The notes: a model not told the origin generated them from the sequence alone. DNA of 64,000 nucleotides from Batkoa obscura (GCA_030770535.1 JASVEC010000033.1:186001-250000); one strand, 5' to 3'; counted from the first letter of the stretch, positions 1 through 10,579 are shown. Numbers and translations: made by a program.

Positions 1-350
1 TTATTATCAGAACTCAAAATATTTAATAAACTTGTTCGTTTTTTATTACTAGCCTAATAATAAAAATAAAAGTTAGATGCTTACTATCAAAAACATAACA
101 AATGGGGATATTTTTATAGTCAAGGATTTTATTAACAATTTTTCCACTCAAACAGCACTTGAAAGATAGAAAAAGTGAAGTCAAAAAAAACACCAAATTG
201 AGTTTTCATAGAATGACGTGAAATCACTTGTGATCATTTTTTTGAAAAATATCAATTTCAAAAACTAACAAGTTATTATGAATATAACGTAACTAAAATT
301 TTATTGGATTTAAATCAAAGAATCAAAATTGTCTTTATATTTAATAAAAG
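1..350. other. Upstream non-coding region
   Basis: AT-rich leader before the first gene. It holds one degenerate copy of the 105-bp inverted-repeat element (101-198). Nothing else is recognised. Confidence 0.6.
101..198 (+). mobile_element. MITE-like element, copy 1 (degenerate)
   Basis: The left end (AATGGGGATATTTTT) and the internal core (TTTTTCCACTCAAACAGC, then a GATAGAAAAAGTGAAGTC-like segment) match the other copies. The right end has decayed after AAAAAAAACACC. It lies about 150 bp before the start codon of the first gene. Confidence 0.75.
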
Positions 351-2662
351 ATGAGTTTGAAAACCACAATTGGATCAACAAATATAAAGATAAACTCTAA
401 TAGTAAAATAGCAGATGATAAAGATAAAGACGATTTAATACAACCCAATTTAAACCAGGTTCGAAGCGAGAAAACCGTTGGTTCATCTACTATAAATGAC
501 AATGGTTTAACGGATACTTCAAATATTTTAGGAGAGAAAAAACTTACTTTAGAACCAGCTAGGGATGATGTTAAGGTATTGTATACTGATGTACAGAGGA
601 GCAGTTTGCGCGCATCTGAGGCTTACCTAGGGGCAATGAAAGAAATAGAAAAAGAAATTAATGCTATTAAACCATCAATAAATTGGGAAGATGAAAATGA
701 TCATGAAACCTCTGGTAGAGAAAATGAATTATATAATATACAAAAGAGGGAAACAAATGAAGATAGTGGAGATAGCAACGATGTCAACTCTAGGCAAGAA
801 GTAATTTATACTATTGATCTTAATCCAGAGGAGTCATCCAGTTCTAAATATGAAGATTTTATTGAACCTGATGGACAAAAAGAGAAACAACTAGGTAATA
901 TTTTAGTTCTATTGTTTTAAAAAATAATATGAATTTGGTCAGATTGTGAAAGGAGTGGATGGGACGACATTGATGTTCCTGAAAACTCAGTTTCTAGTTT
1001 GTCTGATTTATCGGGTAAATCCTCAAAAAGCAGTATGGTTTCTGATAATTACAGTGTTTCTGAAGATGATGTATTTGCTTCTATTCTTACAGAGATTGTA
1101 ACCAGTAATATGGCTGGAAGTCAAGACAACCTCCTATGTTATGATGATATAGATGATAATTCCATTTTGAGTTCAAATCAAGAAGTTGTCGAAAATGATT
1201 TTAGTTTGAGTCCAACCAAGGATAACTCTATGAATAATAAAAAAGAATTTGACGATTTAAATAATGAAGTAAAAATTGAAGTAGAAGTAGCAGAAACTAT
1301 AACAGATAATAATGATTCATGTATCTCTATTAGAAAGTTAGAAGAACTTCAAAATCAAAAAAATGGAGATACATTTTCCCTTAATGAACTTAATTTATCC
1401 AAAAGTGAGCACTTGGATTATAATGGTAGTAGGGAATATAAAAGAGATCAAGAAATTCCTGATTCATATTCCGTTTCCCCTAAAGCAGGCGATATAGTAA
1501 CCAATAGCAATAAAATAAGTAAAGCCTAAAATAAACTTATAATTTATTTAATTGTTTAATTTTGAATAGATTTTGAAATAAAGCTTGTAAATGATACATG
1601 GAAAATACCAGACGAAAATGATAATAATGATAATAATGATAATAGTTTAGGTAGTGATAAAAATAAGAAATGCGAGCTTATTGATAATAAAAGAGATCAC
1701 AATATAGGCAAGTCTAATTTGAATCAAAACAGCATAAAGGAAAACGTTTTTAACTACGGTAATGATTACAGTAATGGTGGGTCTTTAGATAAAGATAGCT
1801 TAGATATAAAAGCACAAAAAGGCAAAGTTAGATATATGGATTTGAGCGAAGATAATATCGAAGAATTTTATAAAAGAGAGTTACATACTTCAGCCAATGC
1901 AATAGCTCAAAACATCGTCAAAGGTGGCCTAGCTAAGGGTGGGTATATGGGCTCAAGCATAAGTGACATGGAAGACTTTTATAATAAGGAGTTAAACACA
2001 AACAGTGTAAAAAATCAAAATGATTCCAATGACGATGATGATCTATGGGATAATCAAGAAGTAGAGGTAAATTCAAACAATATTGAAGATTGGAAAATAT
2101 TTTCGAAAGGTAAAGATAAAATTAAAATCAAAAATGAAAAAAATTAATGTATATTAAAACTAAACATACTTTTAGTCAAAATAAATCAATATCAAAAAGA
2201 GGACAGGCATAATATAAAAAATGAGTTTTTGATAATAAATGAGAAAACTGAAATTGAAATAAAAGAGGAAAATTTTAATGAAACGCAATATGATATTTCA
2301 GATGAAGTTTGGAAACCGAATTCAAGATGGATAATACCTAATTTCAATATCACAGTTGTCGAAGATAAATCAGTAAACAACCAATCTTTGTTAAATGATA
2401 TTGAAATTGGTTGGGAAGATGGTGCAATGAAGCTATCTGATTTTCCAGTTAGATCATGGTCTAGCGATAGTAATAATGAGGATGGTTATAACGAAAGTGA
2501 GGAGTTAAAAAGCAGAAAAAAGGATGCACTTAATAAATTCAAAGAGTACAAAGCTAAAAATAAAGCGAAAAAAGATCCAACTCAGGTAATACTAATTTAA
2601 TATTTCAAATTATTAATAATAATGTATAGAAATTCTTTGAGAGTGAGTTCAACGATATTTAA
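351..2662 (+). CDS. Unrecognised acidic protein with repeated Trp motifs
   Basis: I do not recognise this protein. Five exons fit: 351-894, 943-1518, 1570-2109, 2176-2585 and 2630-2662. All junctions are GT-AG, introns are 44-66 nt, and phases agree throughout, giving 700 residues. The sequence is highly charged, rich in Ser, Asn, Asp and Glu, and without membrane segments or a signal peptide, so it is probably a mostly disordered cytosolic or nuclear protein. Tryptophans recur in short acidic settings (INWEDEND, SGWDDIDV, DTWKIPDEND, DDLWDNQEV, EDWKIFSK, IGWEDG), which resemble adaptor-binding short linear motifs. The last 50 residues turn basic (KNKAKKD) and end FFESEFNDI. A segment near residue 92 (AYLGAMKEIEKEI) may be helical. 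The gene is supported by frame continuity through four introns; its role is unknown. Confidence 0.7.
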
Positions 2663-3696
2663 GGTACCAACCTTTTAAAATAATTGAACTAGTTTGACTC
2701 TAAAATGTGGCCTCTATGTGAAACCAGAAATTAAATTTAAACAATCATTTTTATTACTATTGATGATAACAATAGTCCCAGTCGTTGGAAGGTCTAGTAA
2801 AACTTGCATATTGAACTCATAGTAATAAATAAAAACCCATGTTGTTATATTTTATAAAGAGATGATTTTAGTTAAACTTCATAATAAGAAAGATCTAACA
2901 ACCAAAGCAGTTTGGATGATTTTTAACATAGCCATAGCTTTTTGATATGGCGATGTATTTTTTTGCTTAATAATTTTACTAATAATTTTTCTACTCAAAT
3001 AGCACTTAAAAAATGGAAAAAGTGAGGTCAAAAAAACACCCCTATATACTGAATATTCAAATGCTATAAATGATTTTTATTTGTACTACTGAGGCTGATT
3101 ATAATTGCCATGAGTTAAAGCTGTCTTTGCTAACTCCAATTTATTTAAATTGCTTGTAGCGCTTAATTATATTAGTTTATATTGTAGATGACATATTATT
3201 AATAGAGAAAACATGCTATGAAATAAAAATAAAAACAAAAATGAAAAAGGGGCCACTTTTAAAACATAATGTTACTTTATGGTGAATATTGTATTATTAA
3301 TTTTACTTTTTTATGATCTTTAATAAAATATTTAAAATCTTTTACATAAACAAATCACAAAATAATGTATAATTATAGCATGACACTAACTTATAAATCA
3401 AAATCGAGTAAAATGCAATAAAATAGCATAAAAATTCAAAATGTCAATAGTAGTTTCACATACCAATATTATATAATGTTAATAAATATAACTTCTAAAT
3501 CGAGAAAATAGTTGAAATCCACTCAGATTATTTAAATTTTACTAAAATTAGACTTTAACAGTAAAAAAAATACGATCAAAAAATAAAATATGTGGAAGTT
3601 TAGTAACTGAAATTTTATGTAATAAAGAAAACTAAAAGTAAGGAGAATTAAATTCAAAAAATAGGTTAGAATAAACTTAAATGATGAATAAAAAAG
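2663..3696. other. Intergenic region with one MITE copy
   Basis: AT-rich DNA with no plausible coding frame. One inverted-repeat element lies at 2946-3047. Nothing else is recognised. Confidence 0.6.
2946..3047 (+). mobile_element. MITE-like element, copy 2
   Basis: Starts ATATGGCGATGTATTTTTTT and ends AAAAAACACCCCTATAT, so both ends are recognisable. The core TTTTTCTACTCAAATAGC and TGGAAAAAGTGAGGTC are present. It is 650 bp upstream of the multicopper oxidase. Confidence 0.85.
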
Positions 3697-5686
3697 ATGG
3701 CAATAATAATAAAGTTTAGGAAATTATATCGATCGTCTTGTAACTTATTTATTAGTTATGATAAATTTATAATCTATGATAATTTCATATGCTTGTTCTT
3801 ATCTTTTTTCTTAACTAATCAAAGTTTCATTCATATGTTTGCATTAAAATACATCACTTCTTTAGCTCTACTTTATTTAATGAACTTGCCACACTATGCC
3901 ACTAAAGAAGTTGTATATAATTTAACTATAACGCTAGGTGTAGCGAATCCAAACTGTTTTGGTAGTCCACAGGTATTAGTTAATGGTATATCGCCTGGTC
4001 CCGTAATAAGAGCAAAGGAGAATGATTTATTAATTATTAATATCATAAATAATTTACCAAAAGATGAGTTCACAATGCATTATCATGGCTTACATCAAAA
4101 AGGTACTCCATTTTATGATGGTGTGCCATTTATGACTCAACTACCAATTCCTCCAAAACAGTCTTATCAACATCGTATCAATTTAGTAGGGCAACATGGT
4201 TCATATTTATATCATTCGCATACAAAGACACATGCATTGACAGCATTAGGGGCCCTAATAATTGACCCAAAAGATGAAGAGCCATTCAAATATGATGAAG
4301 AATTAATACTGGTGTTAAGCGATAATTTATCTGCATCCCAAGGTCCTTCACCACCAAGTGAGGGAAAGGCTAAACTAAATAAATTAAAAAATAGTACAGT
4401 GATCAACAGTAATAGTAGTATAAAAAGAAATAGTTCGAACCATACCATAATAAGTAGAAAAAACATACATATGAATCACAATGATGACAACCATACATTA
4501 TTTATTAATGGATTCCCAAGTACCAATCTATATCGGTTGAATAAAGATATGGATAGAGAATGTAAACCGACAGTGTTTTCAGTTGATCCAAATAAAGTAT
4601 ATAGGCTGAGGTTAATTAGTGCAACGACAAAAGAATATATCTCGTTTGCGATAGCAGGACATGTTTTAGAAGTAGTTGAAGTAGAAGGATTTTATGTTAA
4701 GCCAGTTAAATTAGACAAAATACCTATACATTCGGGGCAAAGATATTCAATTTTAATTAAAACAAATCATTCTAGAAAAACCGAATTTAACATCCATGCT
4801 CACTCTTTGAAATCAAATATTAATGATAATCCTTTAATTGCATTTGCTAAATTAAGCTACCTAAGTGATAATATTAATACCAGTAACTCCAACAATACAA
4901 CTATAAGATTAGGGGAAATACAGCCTTATTTAAGAGACTTTGGTATTTTATTTTCTGATACAATACATATGTTCTAATATTTTTTTAGATAAAAAGATAA
5001 TAACTTTAGACAGTGATTATAATACACCATTTGATCTTGATTGGCCCATGGATTTCCGTATGTACGGTAATAATTTAAAAGCAGCTTCAAATCTATTTGT
5101 TCCATTAAATCCAGTACCATTAAAAGAAGCAACCAAGAAATTTTATTTTAGGGTTACTCATGAGGAAAAAGAAGAAGAAGAGGCTCCAAGATGGTATGTT
5201 AACGGAACCACGCTAAAGATGCCCAACTTCAATTTACTTAAAGAAGCTTATAAAAATAATACCCACACTTATGATAATACAAATTACCAACTAGTCCATT
5301 TAGAAAAAGATGAGGTGATTGAAGTTACAATTCAAAATACAGTGGATTTAGCAGGTTTGTGTGATAATCACCCATGGCATTTACATGGTCATTCATTTTG
5401 GGATTTAGGTTCTGGACCAGGTACCTATAACCCGAATGATGATAAATCATTGAACAAAATACCAATTTTAAGAGATACCTTTACTTTTTCATTAAACTTA
5501 CCACAGGGTAACTTGACGCCGAAAGAAGACTGTGGTTGGCATACGATTCGATTTGTTACTGACAATCCAGGGCTATGGATCTTCCATTGTCATATATTAA
5601 AACATATGGACTATGGAATGATTATATACTTTATGGAAGGTTATAAGGATTTGCCACCATATCCGTCTGATATTACCCTTATCTAA
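3697..5686 (+). CDS. Multicopper oxidase (laccase / ascorbate-oxidase type)
   Basis: Secreted copper enzyme that couples one-electron oxidation of a phenolic, ascorbate-like or metal substrate to reduction of oxygen to water. Two exons (3697-4942, 4989-5686; 46-nt intron) give 647 residues. All four copper loops are visible: HYHGLHQ, YLYHSHTKTH, HPWHLHGHSF and IFHCHILKHMDYGM. The first loop has HYHG where HWHG is usual. Ten residues after the type-1 cysteine is Met, as in ascorbate oxidases rather than high-potential laccases. The first 46 residues look odd for a signal peptide, while a second ATG at 3835 begins MFALKYITSLALLYLM, a good signal sequence; the true start may be 3835 (601 residues). 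Cuproxidase motifs make the family certain; the substrate cannot be told. Confidence 0.92.
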
Positions 5687-6134
5687 AAATAAATTATATA
5701 CTATTTTAACTTTATTATAGTATTTTCAATTTTTTATGATATACCAATAATTACTAAAATAAAAAATAAAAACATTACATTGATATAAATTTTATATACC
5801 ATAAGTATGCTTTAATTACAATTATTAATATTTAAAATAAAGAACATAAATAATATAGGATAATAATCAGAATAATTAATGGTTTATTACAGAGAACTTT
5901 TTATCAACAAAAAATCGCTCTTTATTAGCCTTTTACTCTGATACGTATTTTGAGAATACACTAAACTGATACAAATAGAATGATATAAGGATGTTTTTTT
6001 GGCTTCATTACTTTTTCTATCTTTTAAGTACTATTTACTTGAGTGGAAAAATTGCTAGTAAAATTCTCAGACAAAAAAATACATCACCATATACAAAAAG
6101 AACAATTTCATTTTTATTGCTTTTTCTTTAAAAT
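5687..6134. other. Intergenic region with one MITE copy
   Basis: AT-rich spacer between multicopper oxidase and cytidylate kinase. It holds an inverted-repeat element at 5983-6092 that ends 42 bp before the kinase start codon. Confidence 0.6.
5983..6092 (-). mobile_element. MITE-like element, copy 3
   Basis: Minus-orientation copy: it begins ATATAAGGATGTTTTTTTGG and ends AAAAAATACATCACCATAT. The core CTATTTACTTGAGTGGAAAA has a small internal variation. It occupies the proximal promoter or 5' UTR of the cytidylate kinase gene. Confidence 0.85.
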
Positions 6135-7052
6135 ATGTTAATTCAAAAAATAGCACTCAAATATAATTTAGCTCCGATAAAATTGTATACTACAATGAGA
6201 AAGAGATTTCAATTGGCAATTGATGGTCCAGCAGCATCTGGGAAAAGTGAGTTATGGCTTACACTAAAATTAACTAGCACTAAATCAAACTTAAAAAAGG
6301 TACTACCGCAAAACTGGTTGCAAAAGAGTTAGGTTTTGATTATTTAGATACTGGTATATCTATACCTTTATTTTTTACTACCTACTAATATAATTTTATT
6401 TTAGGAGCGTTATATAGAGCAGTAATAACTTTAAATAACAAAGCAGATCTTAAACTAATAATTAAAGGTAACATTAAAAGCGATCCAAAACCAAATATTT
6501 GAAGATGAAGACAAAATGCGGCAAAACAATAGAATCATTAATTTATTGAATGATTTAAATATCAATATGAAAATGCAAGAAGGTATGAATAGAATATACT
6601 TAAACGGGAAAGAGATAACGGAAGAAATAAGAGACATAAAAGTGACAGAAAAAGTGTCACAAATTGCCAGCATTTCTGAAGTTAGAAAAAAACTATATAA
6701 CTATCAAATTTCAAGAGCGAATGATGAAAATGAATTAAACGGTATTGTAATGGAAGGAAGAGATATTGGTAGTGTAGTTTTACCAAATGCTGATGTTAAA
6801 ATTTTCTTATTAGCAGATGTGAATTCAAGAGCTAGAAGAAGATATGATGAACTGAAAAAGAACAATAAATTAAACACTACCTTTGAAGCTATCTTTAAAA
6901 GTATAGAAGAAAGAGATCATGCTGACTACACTAGAAAATTATCACCCTTATTAAAGGCAAGAGATGCCATATCAATTGATACTTCTAATTTAAGTATCAG
7001 GGAACAAGTGGATAAGATTGTTACAATAGTTAGCGAAAAATTGAATAAATAA
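6135..7052 (+). CDS. cmk: Bacterial-type cytidylate kinase
   Basis: Phosphorylates CMP and dCMP with ATP. Four exons fit: 6135-6246, 6300-6353, 6405-6421 (only 17 nt) and 6468-7052, all GT-AG and in phase, giving 255 residues. The joined protein reads like a bacterial Cmk: P-loop IDGPAASGKSTTAK, then LDTGALYRAVTLKA, the Cmk-specific NMP region with NGKEITEEIR and VSQIASISEVR, GRDIGSVVLPNADVKIFLLA, the lid ARRRYDEL and RDHADYTRKLSPLLKA. Eukaryotes normally use an adenylate-kinase-like UMP/CMP kinase instead, so this looks like an acquired or organellar enzyme. The first 20 residues precede a second Met, contain Lys but no acidic residue, and could be a mitochondrial presequence. Base composition and introns are like the host. 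Its stop lies only 46 bp from that of the convergent Aim32-like gene. Confidence 0.9.
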
Positions 7053-7098
7053 ACGTAATAGAATATGCAATATTAATTATTATAAATTTTTGAAATCT

Positions 7099-7871
7099 TT
7101 ATTCTAAGTTATTACTGTTACTATTATACAAACTTATTTGCTCCTCTTTACTAAGATTGTATCTTCCCCTCCAAGTTTCCCAATCAACTATTCCATTACT
7201 TATATTATGTATTAACTCATCAAAATTCGTTTCATTAATAAAACCGTACCAATCGCCCTTAGGATAGTGAATTACATTTCCGGCATATCTAAAAGCTAAT
7301 AAGTATAGGCAGACAGAAATTGGAATCTTACTTACTTGTGACCACCAATATGAGAAACTTTAAAAGTACAAAATTCTGATTTATTCAACTGGACCCCTTT
7401 TTTGTAAACTTTAGTTCCAATAGTACCGCATCGACAATCTACTTCATTATGGGTACAAACTAATAATTGATTTTTTGAACTTAACGTTTGATATTCCAAA
7501 TCTTTAAAAACTCTTTGAAACTCTTTAATAGTATTAATGTTGTTAAAAACTAATTTATCCACGAACTCCTTTAGTTTTAAGTCCTTTAATAAAACTTTAA
7601 CTCCTAATGGAAACACTATTATACTATCTTCTTCTTCACTTTGGCTATAGATGCTACTTATTTTTATCCTTTCTTTTTGTTGACTATTATATCCTTGCAT
7701 CATAACACTAAATAGATCCATATGAAAATTACTGGTTTTTTGAATTGCTTTTGGCCAACTTTCATGTCTTGTTGATATTCCTAAATGATAACCATACTTT
7801 TTAACCGTTCCATATAGTACTTCTTTTTTACTGGAATAAGGTCGAATTGTTTGTAGAATTATTCTTTTCAT
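7099..7871 (-). CDS. Aim32/Apd1-like sucrase-ferredoxin family protein
   Basis: Thioredoxin-fold iron-sulfur protein of the sucrase/ferredoxin-like family; yeast relatives are mitochondrial Aim32 and cytosolic Apd1. Two exons (7336-7871 and 7099-7288) give 241 residues. The downstream exon restores the conserved C-terminus that an unspliced frame would lose. Visible motifs are CTHNEVDCRCGTIG (cluster cysteines) and SHIGGHKYAGNVIHYPKGDW, where the His residues are the second set of cluster ligands in this family. The N-terminus MKRIILQTIRPYSS is basic and Ser-rich, a good mitochondrial targeting sequence, favouring Aim32 over Apd1. A MITE copy begins 19 bp upstream of the start codon. Confidence 0.87.
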
Positions 7872-7889
7872 AATTGACTAAAAAATAAA

Positions 7890-7992
7890 TAAGGGGATGT
7901 ATTTTTTTGTTTAAGAATTTTACTAATAGTCTTTCTGCTCAAATAACGCTCAAAAAATGGAAAATGTGATGAAATTAAAAAAACATCTTCAA
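7890..7992 (+). mobile_element. MITE-like element, copy 4
   Basis: Begins AAGGGGATGTATTTTTTTG and ends AAAAAAACATCTTC. It abuts the 5' end of the Aim32-like gene. With copy 5, 100 bp away and inverted, it could form a long stem. Confidence 0.85.
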
Positions 7993-8092
7993 AATTTCAA
8001 GAATCACTTGTTTTAATTTGTTGTTAACTTTTTAAAACGCTACCAATCGAGTTCTTGTATAAAACCTATAGTTGACTATAGTAAAAATCAAA

Positions 8093-8201
8093 ATATGTGG
8101 GGGATGTTTTTTTAATTTCATCACATTTTCCATTTTTTAAGCGCTATTTGAGCGGAAAGACTATTAGTAAAATTCTTAAATAAAAAAACACATCTCCATG
8201 T
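8093..8201 (-). mobile_element. MITE-like element, copy 5
   Basis: Begins ATATGTGGGGGATGTTTTTT and ends AAAAAACACATCTCCATG. It shares with copy 4 the variant ATTTCATCACATTTTCCAT segment, so copies 4 and 5 may be closer relatives of each other than of the rest. Confidence 0.85.
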
Positions 8202-8428
8202 TTATTTTTCATTAGCTTTGGGATAAAAATTTATTTTCAATATTAATATTAATTAAACAACCGTAAAATAAGACATTTACTTAGATTTTAAAAATCAGCA
8301 AATTACCAAAATACTATTTAAAACCAATAGAAGAATATCTTAAAACCCCTCGGCTACCCATTCAAGAAAGCCATTACACTCGATGACAAACTTATTTGAA
8401 TCTTTTGTTCTTCTTAGCGGCTCTAATA

Positions 8429-8523
8429 ATATCATTCCATATTGTGTTTTTTAATCACTACAACAGTTACAAAAATCAAAAAAAGCAGAATTCTTGATTA
8501 AAAAACACAATATGAAATGATAT
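8429..8523. repeat. Hairpin, 29-bp arms with one mismatch
   Basis: Left arm 8429-8457 begins ATATCATTCCATATTGTG. Right arm 8495-8523 is its reverse complement apart from one base. The loop is 37 nt. No gene lies close on either side, so it is more likely a small foldback element than a terminator. Confidence 0.7.
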
Positions 8524-8961
8524 CAAACTAGCCAAAAAAAGCAGCCTCCTTGATTTATAACCAAATTCGCAATCTTTTATTAAGTTGCAATTTTACTTCG
8601 ATTTATTGATCCAGCAATTTTGCCTTTATCCTTCATTTCAACAAAGCTTTGAAATCTCTAAGCCCAAAATGTTACAATAAAGGAACAAAAAACAAAAAAA
8701 GCAGGGGCTGAAATTTTTGTTGGTATCAAAGAATAATTCCTAAATTAAGTAAATTCTAGCCCAAATTTGTGTCAAATAAATGAATTGTAGGTTAAGTTTA
8801 TTCTTGATTTTAGTTTTAATATTGATTAAGTTGAGGGGGAAGGTGGATAACAATAAAGAATATATATAAAGGGGATTTAGAATGTGAACTTAAAATATTT
8901 GTTTTTGGGTATATTTTAGCTAATTTAACAGTGAATTTTTTATAATAATTTAATATTCAAA

Positions 8962-9690
8962 ATGAAAAAGACGGATATCAATAGTTTAATAATAAATATA
9001 ATGGATAGCTCTATTTTTACTATCAGTATTATATGTAGCTTAGTATTTAATTTTTGTTTGAGTTCAATCGATTATTTATTAGGTATGTTACTTATATACC
9101 ATTATTATATATTTATTTACTCTTTTTATAGCTGTTTTAATAATTGATAAACAACTCCCTTTTACACAACAGTATTTTGAAGCGAACAAAATGGTAGGTA
9201 TTATGTGTATAGTATTATGTGGCATTAATACTGTAGAAACAACACTTCGGTTAATTGTTAGCAGAAATGAAGGGTTAAAATTTAAGATAATAGTGATCAT
9301 GGACTTATTAATAACTTGCTTTTTGTTTTTTGCCCAACTTTCTTTGAGTTGCTTAGATAGATTTGAGTATATACCTTTTATCTCTTCTTTTTTAATTTTT
9401 AGATTGATATTTGTCTATTTAAGAGTTAGTATTAATAATAATCAAGAGGTAAACTTAACTGTATTATTGTTAGTTTGTATTTAAGCTTAAATTTTCATTG
9501 TTAGTTTCAAGAAATAGAAGATGATACGGCAAGTCTTAATTATTGTATGGAACAGTTAAAGAATAAAGAAGAAGAAATAGAAGGGCTAAACAAATTGATA
9601 GCGGATTTTCAGTCAAAATTAAACTCAAAAAGCACTATCTATCAAACTACTGCTACCATATTAACGGCTCATTCTAGTGAAACTTATTAA
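8962..9690 (+). CDS. Short Hv1-like voltage-sensor protein, non-canonical
   Basis: Three exons (8962-9082, 9132-9448, 9505-9690) give 207 residues: four membrane segments followed by a coiled coil, with no pore domain. This is the layout of the voltage-gated proton channel Hv1. S1 (FTISIICSLVFN, residues 19-30) aligns without gaps with human FQVIIICLVVLD, but the proton-selectivity Asp is Asn30. S2 keeps a Glu (Glu76 in TVETTLRL), but the Phe three residues before it is Asn. S3 keeps Asp98 (FKIIVIMDLL). S4 (FRLIFVYLRVS) keeps Arg131 and Arg138 but not the regular three-Arg spacing. The C-terminal KNKEEEIEGLNKLIAD closely matches the human coiled-coil region (EKEQEIERLNKLL). The protein may be a non-conducting or altered sensor. 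The family call is my own alignment from memory. Confidence 0.72.
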
Positions 9691-9845
9691 GTTTCTTGTA
9701 ATAAAATTAATTTATTTTTCGATATAATTATTTGTAAATTATGAAATAGATTTTCTAAATTTAACAACTGAGAAATCTCTTAATCAGTTTTAAAAATCTA
9801 AACTCCCAAAAATTCATACAAAAAACATTTCTAATTTTTTTTAAA

Positions 9846-10579
9846 ATGGATAGAGATTACAATATGGAGATATCAGATAATGAGCCAGAGGAATACGAAG
9901 TAGAAACCATACTAAGCCATTCATATCATGGTGTAATAATATGAATAGCTAATTTCTTTAAAAGGGTATACTAATGATTTAACTAATAGCACAAATTCTT
10001 TTATACCATCAAATGGAAGAACTATGATCATGAAGACAACACAATTGAACCTGGAGAAAACTTGTAACTATAATAAATCACTTGAAAAAACTCAAGGCTA
10101 ACTTTTATAAAAAAATGACAGAGAAAACGCAGATGAAGCTTTGATTGCTTACTGGACAAAAATAGAGGAAAATAAAGGCAATAAAAATCTAACCAAAGAA
10201 GAAGAAAATATGATAGAAAAGTATGTTCCGCCAGGTTTAATACGACAAGAGTTACCAATAACTTTAAATTACCCACCAAACAGTATGGGAGATTGGAATG
10301 ACAACATTAAAAGTATAGCTAACATTTATCCAATTGAAGATAAAGTTTATGTTTTTATTGAATGGTAAAACTAAATTTAAGACAAAACCATAACTTTTTA
10401 TCTAACTCTTGTTTCATTAGGAAAACCAAACATTTTACTTTACACGATATAGAAGATGTCAAGCATAAGATACCTCAAAAAGTTAGTTTTATTTGGTTTA
10501 TTAATCATTTAATTTAATTTTTTTATAGCTCATTAAATATTTCGAAAAGCACATAGTTATTATGTCAGATAGAAACTAA
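9846..10579 (+). CDS. HP1-like chromodomain protein
   Basis: Heterochromatin protein 1 type: an N-terminal chromodomain binds methylated histone H3 lysine 9 and a C-terminal chromoshadow domain dimerises. Five exons fit: 9846-9932, 9990-10063, 10122-10364, 10421-10481 and 10529-10579, giving 171 residues. The chromodomain reads EEYEVETILSHSYHG, then FFYTIKWKNYDHEDNTIEPG, ENLENADEALIAYW, with cage aromatics Tyr, Trp and Tyr in place. The shadow domain shows VYVFIEWKTKHFT, DVKHKIPQK and LIKYFEKHIVIM. The linker is short, so this is a compact HP1 compared with fission yeast Swi6. None of the exons alone looks like a gene; the assembly is supported by phase and by the family pattern across every junction. 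It starts 155 bp after the Hv1-like gene. Confidence 0.9.

Larger units (their letters stand above)
7872..8961. other. Intergenic region with two opposed MITEs and a hairpin
   Basis: Contains MITE copies 4 and 5 in opposite orientations (7890-7992, 8093-8201) and a 29-bp-arm hairpin (8429-8523). A short motif, CAAAAAAAGCAG, occurs near 8477, 8533 and 8694. No coding frame is seen. Confidence 0.6.
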
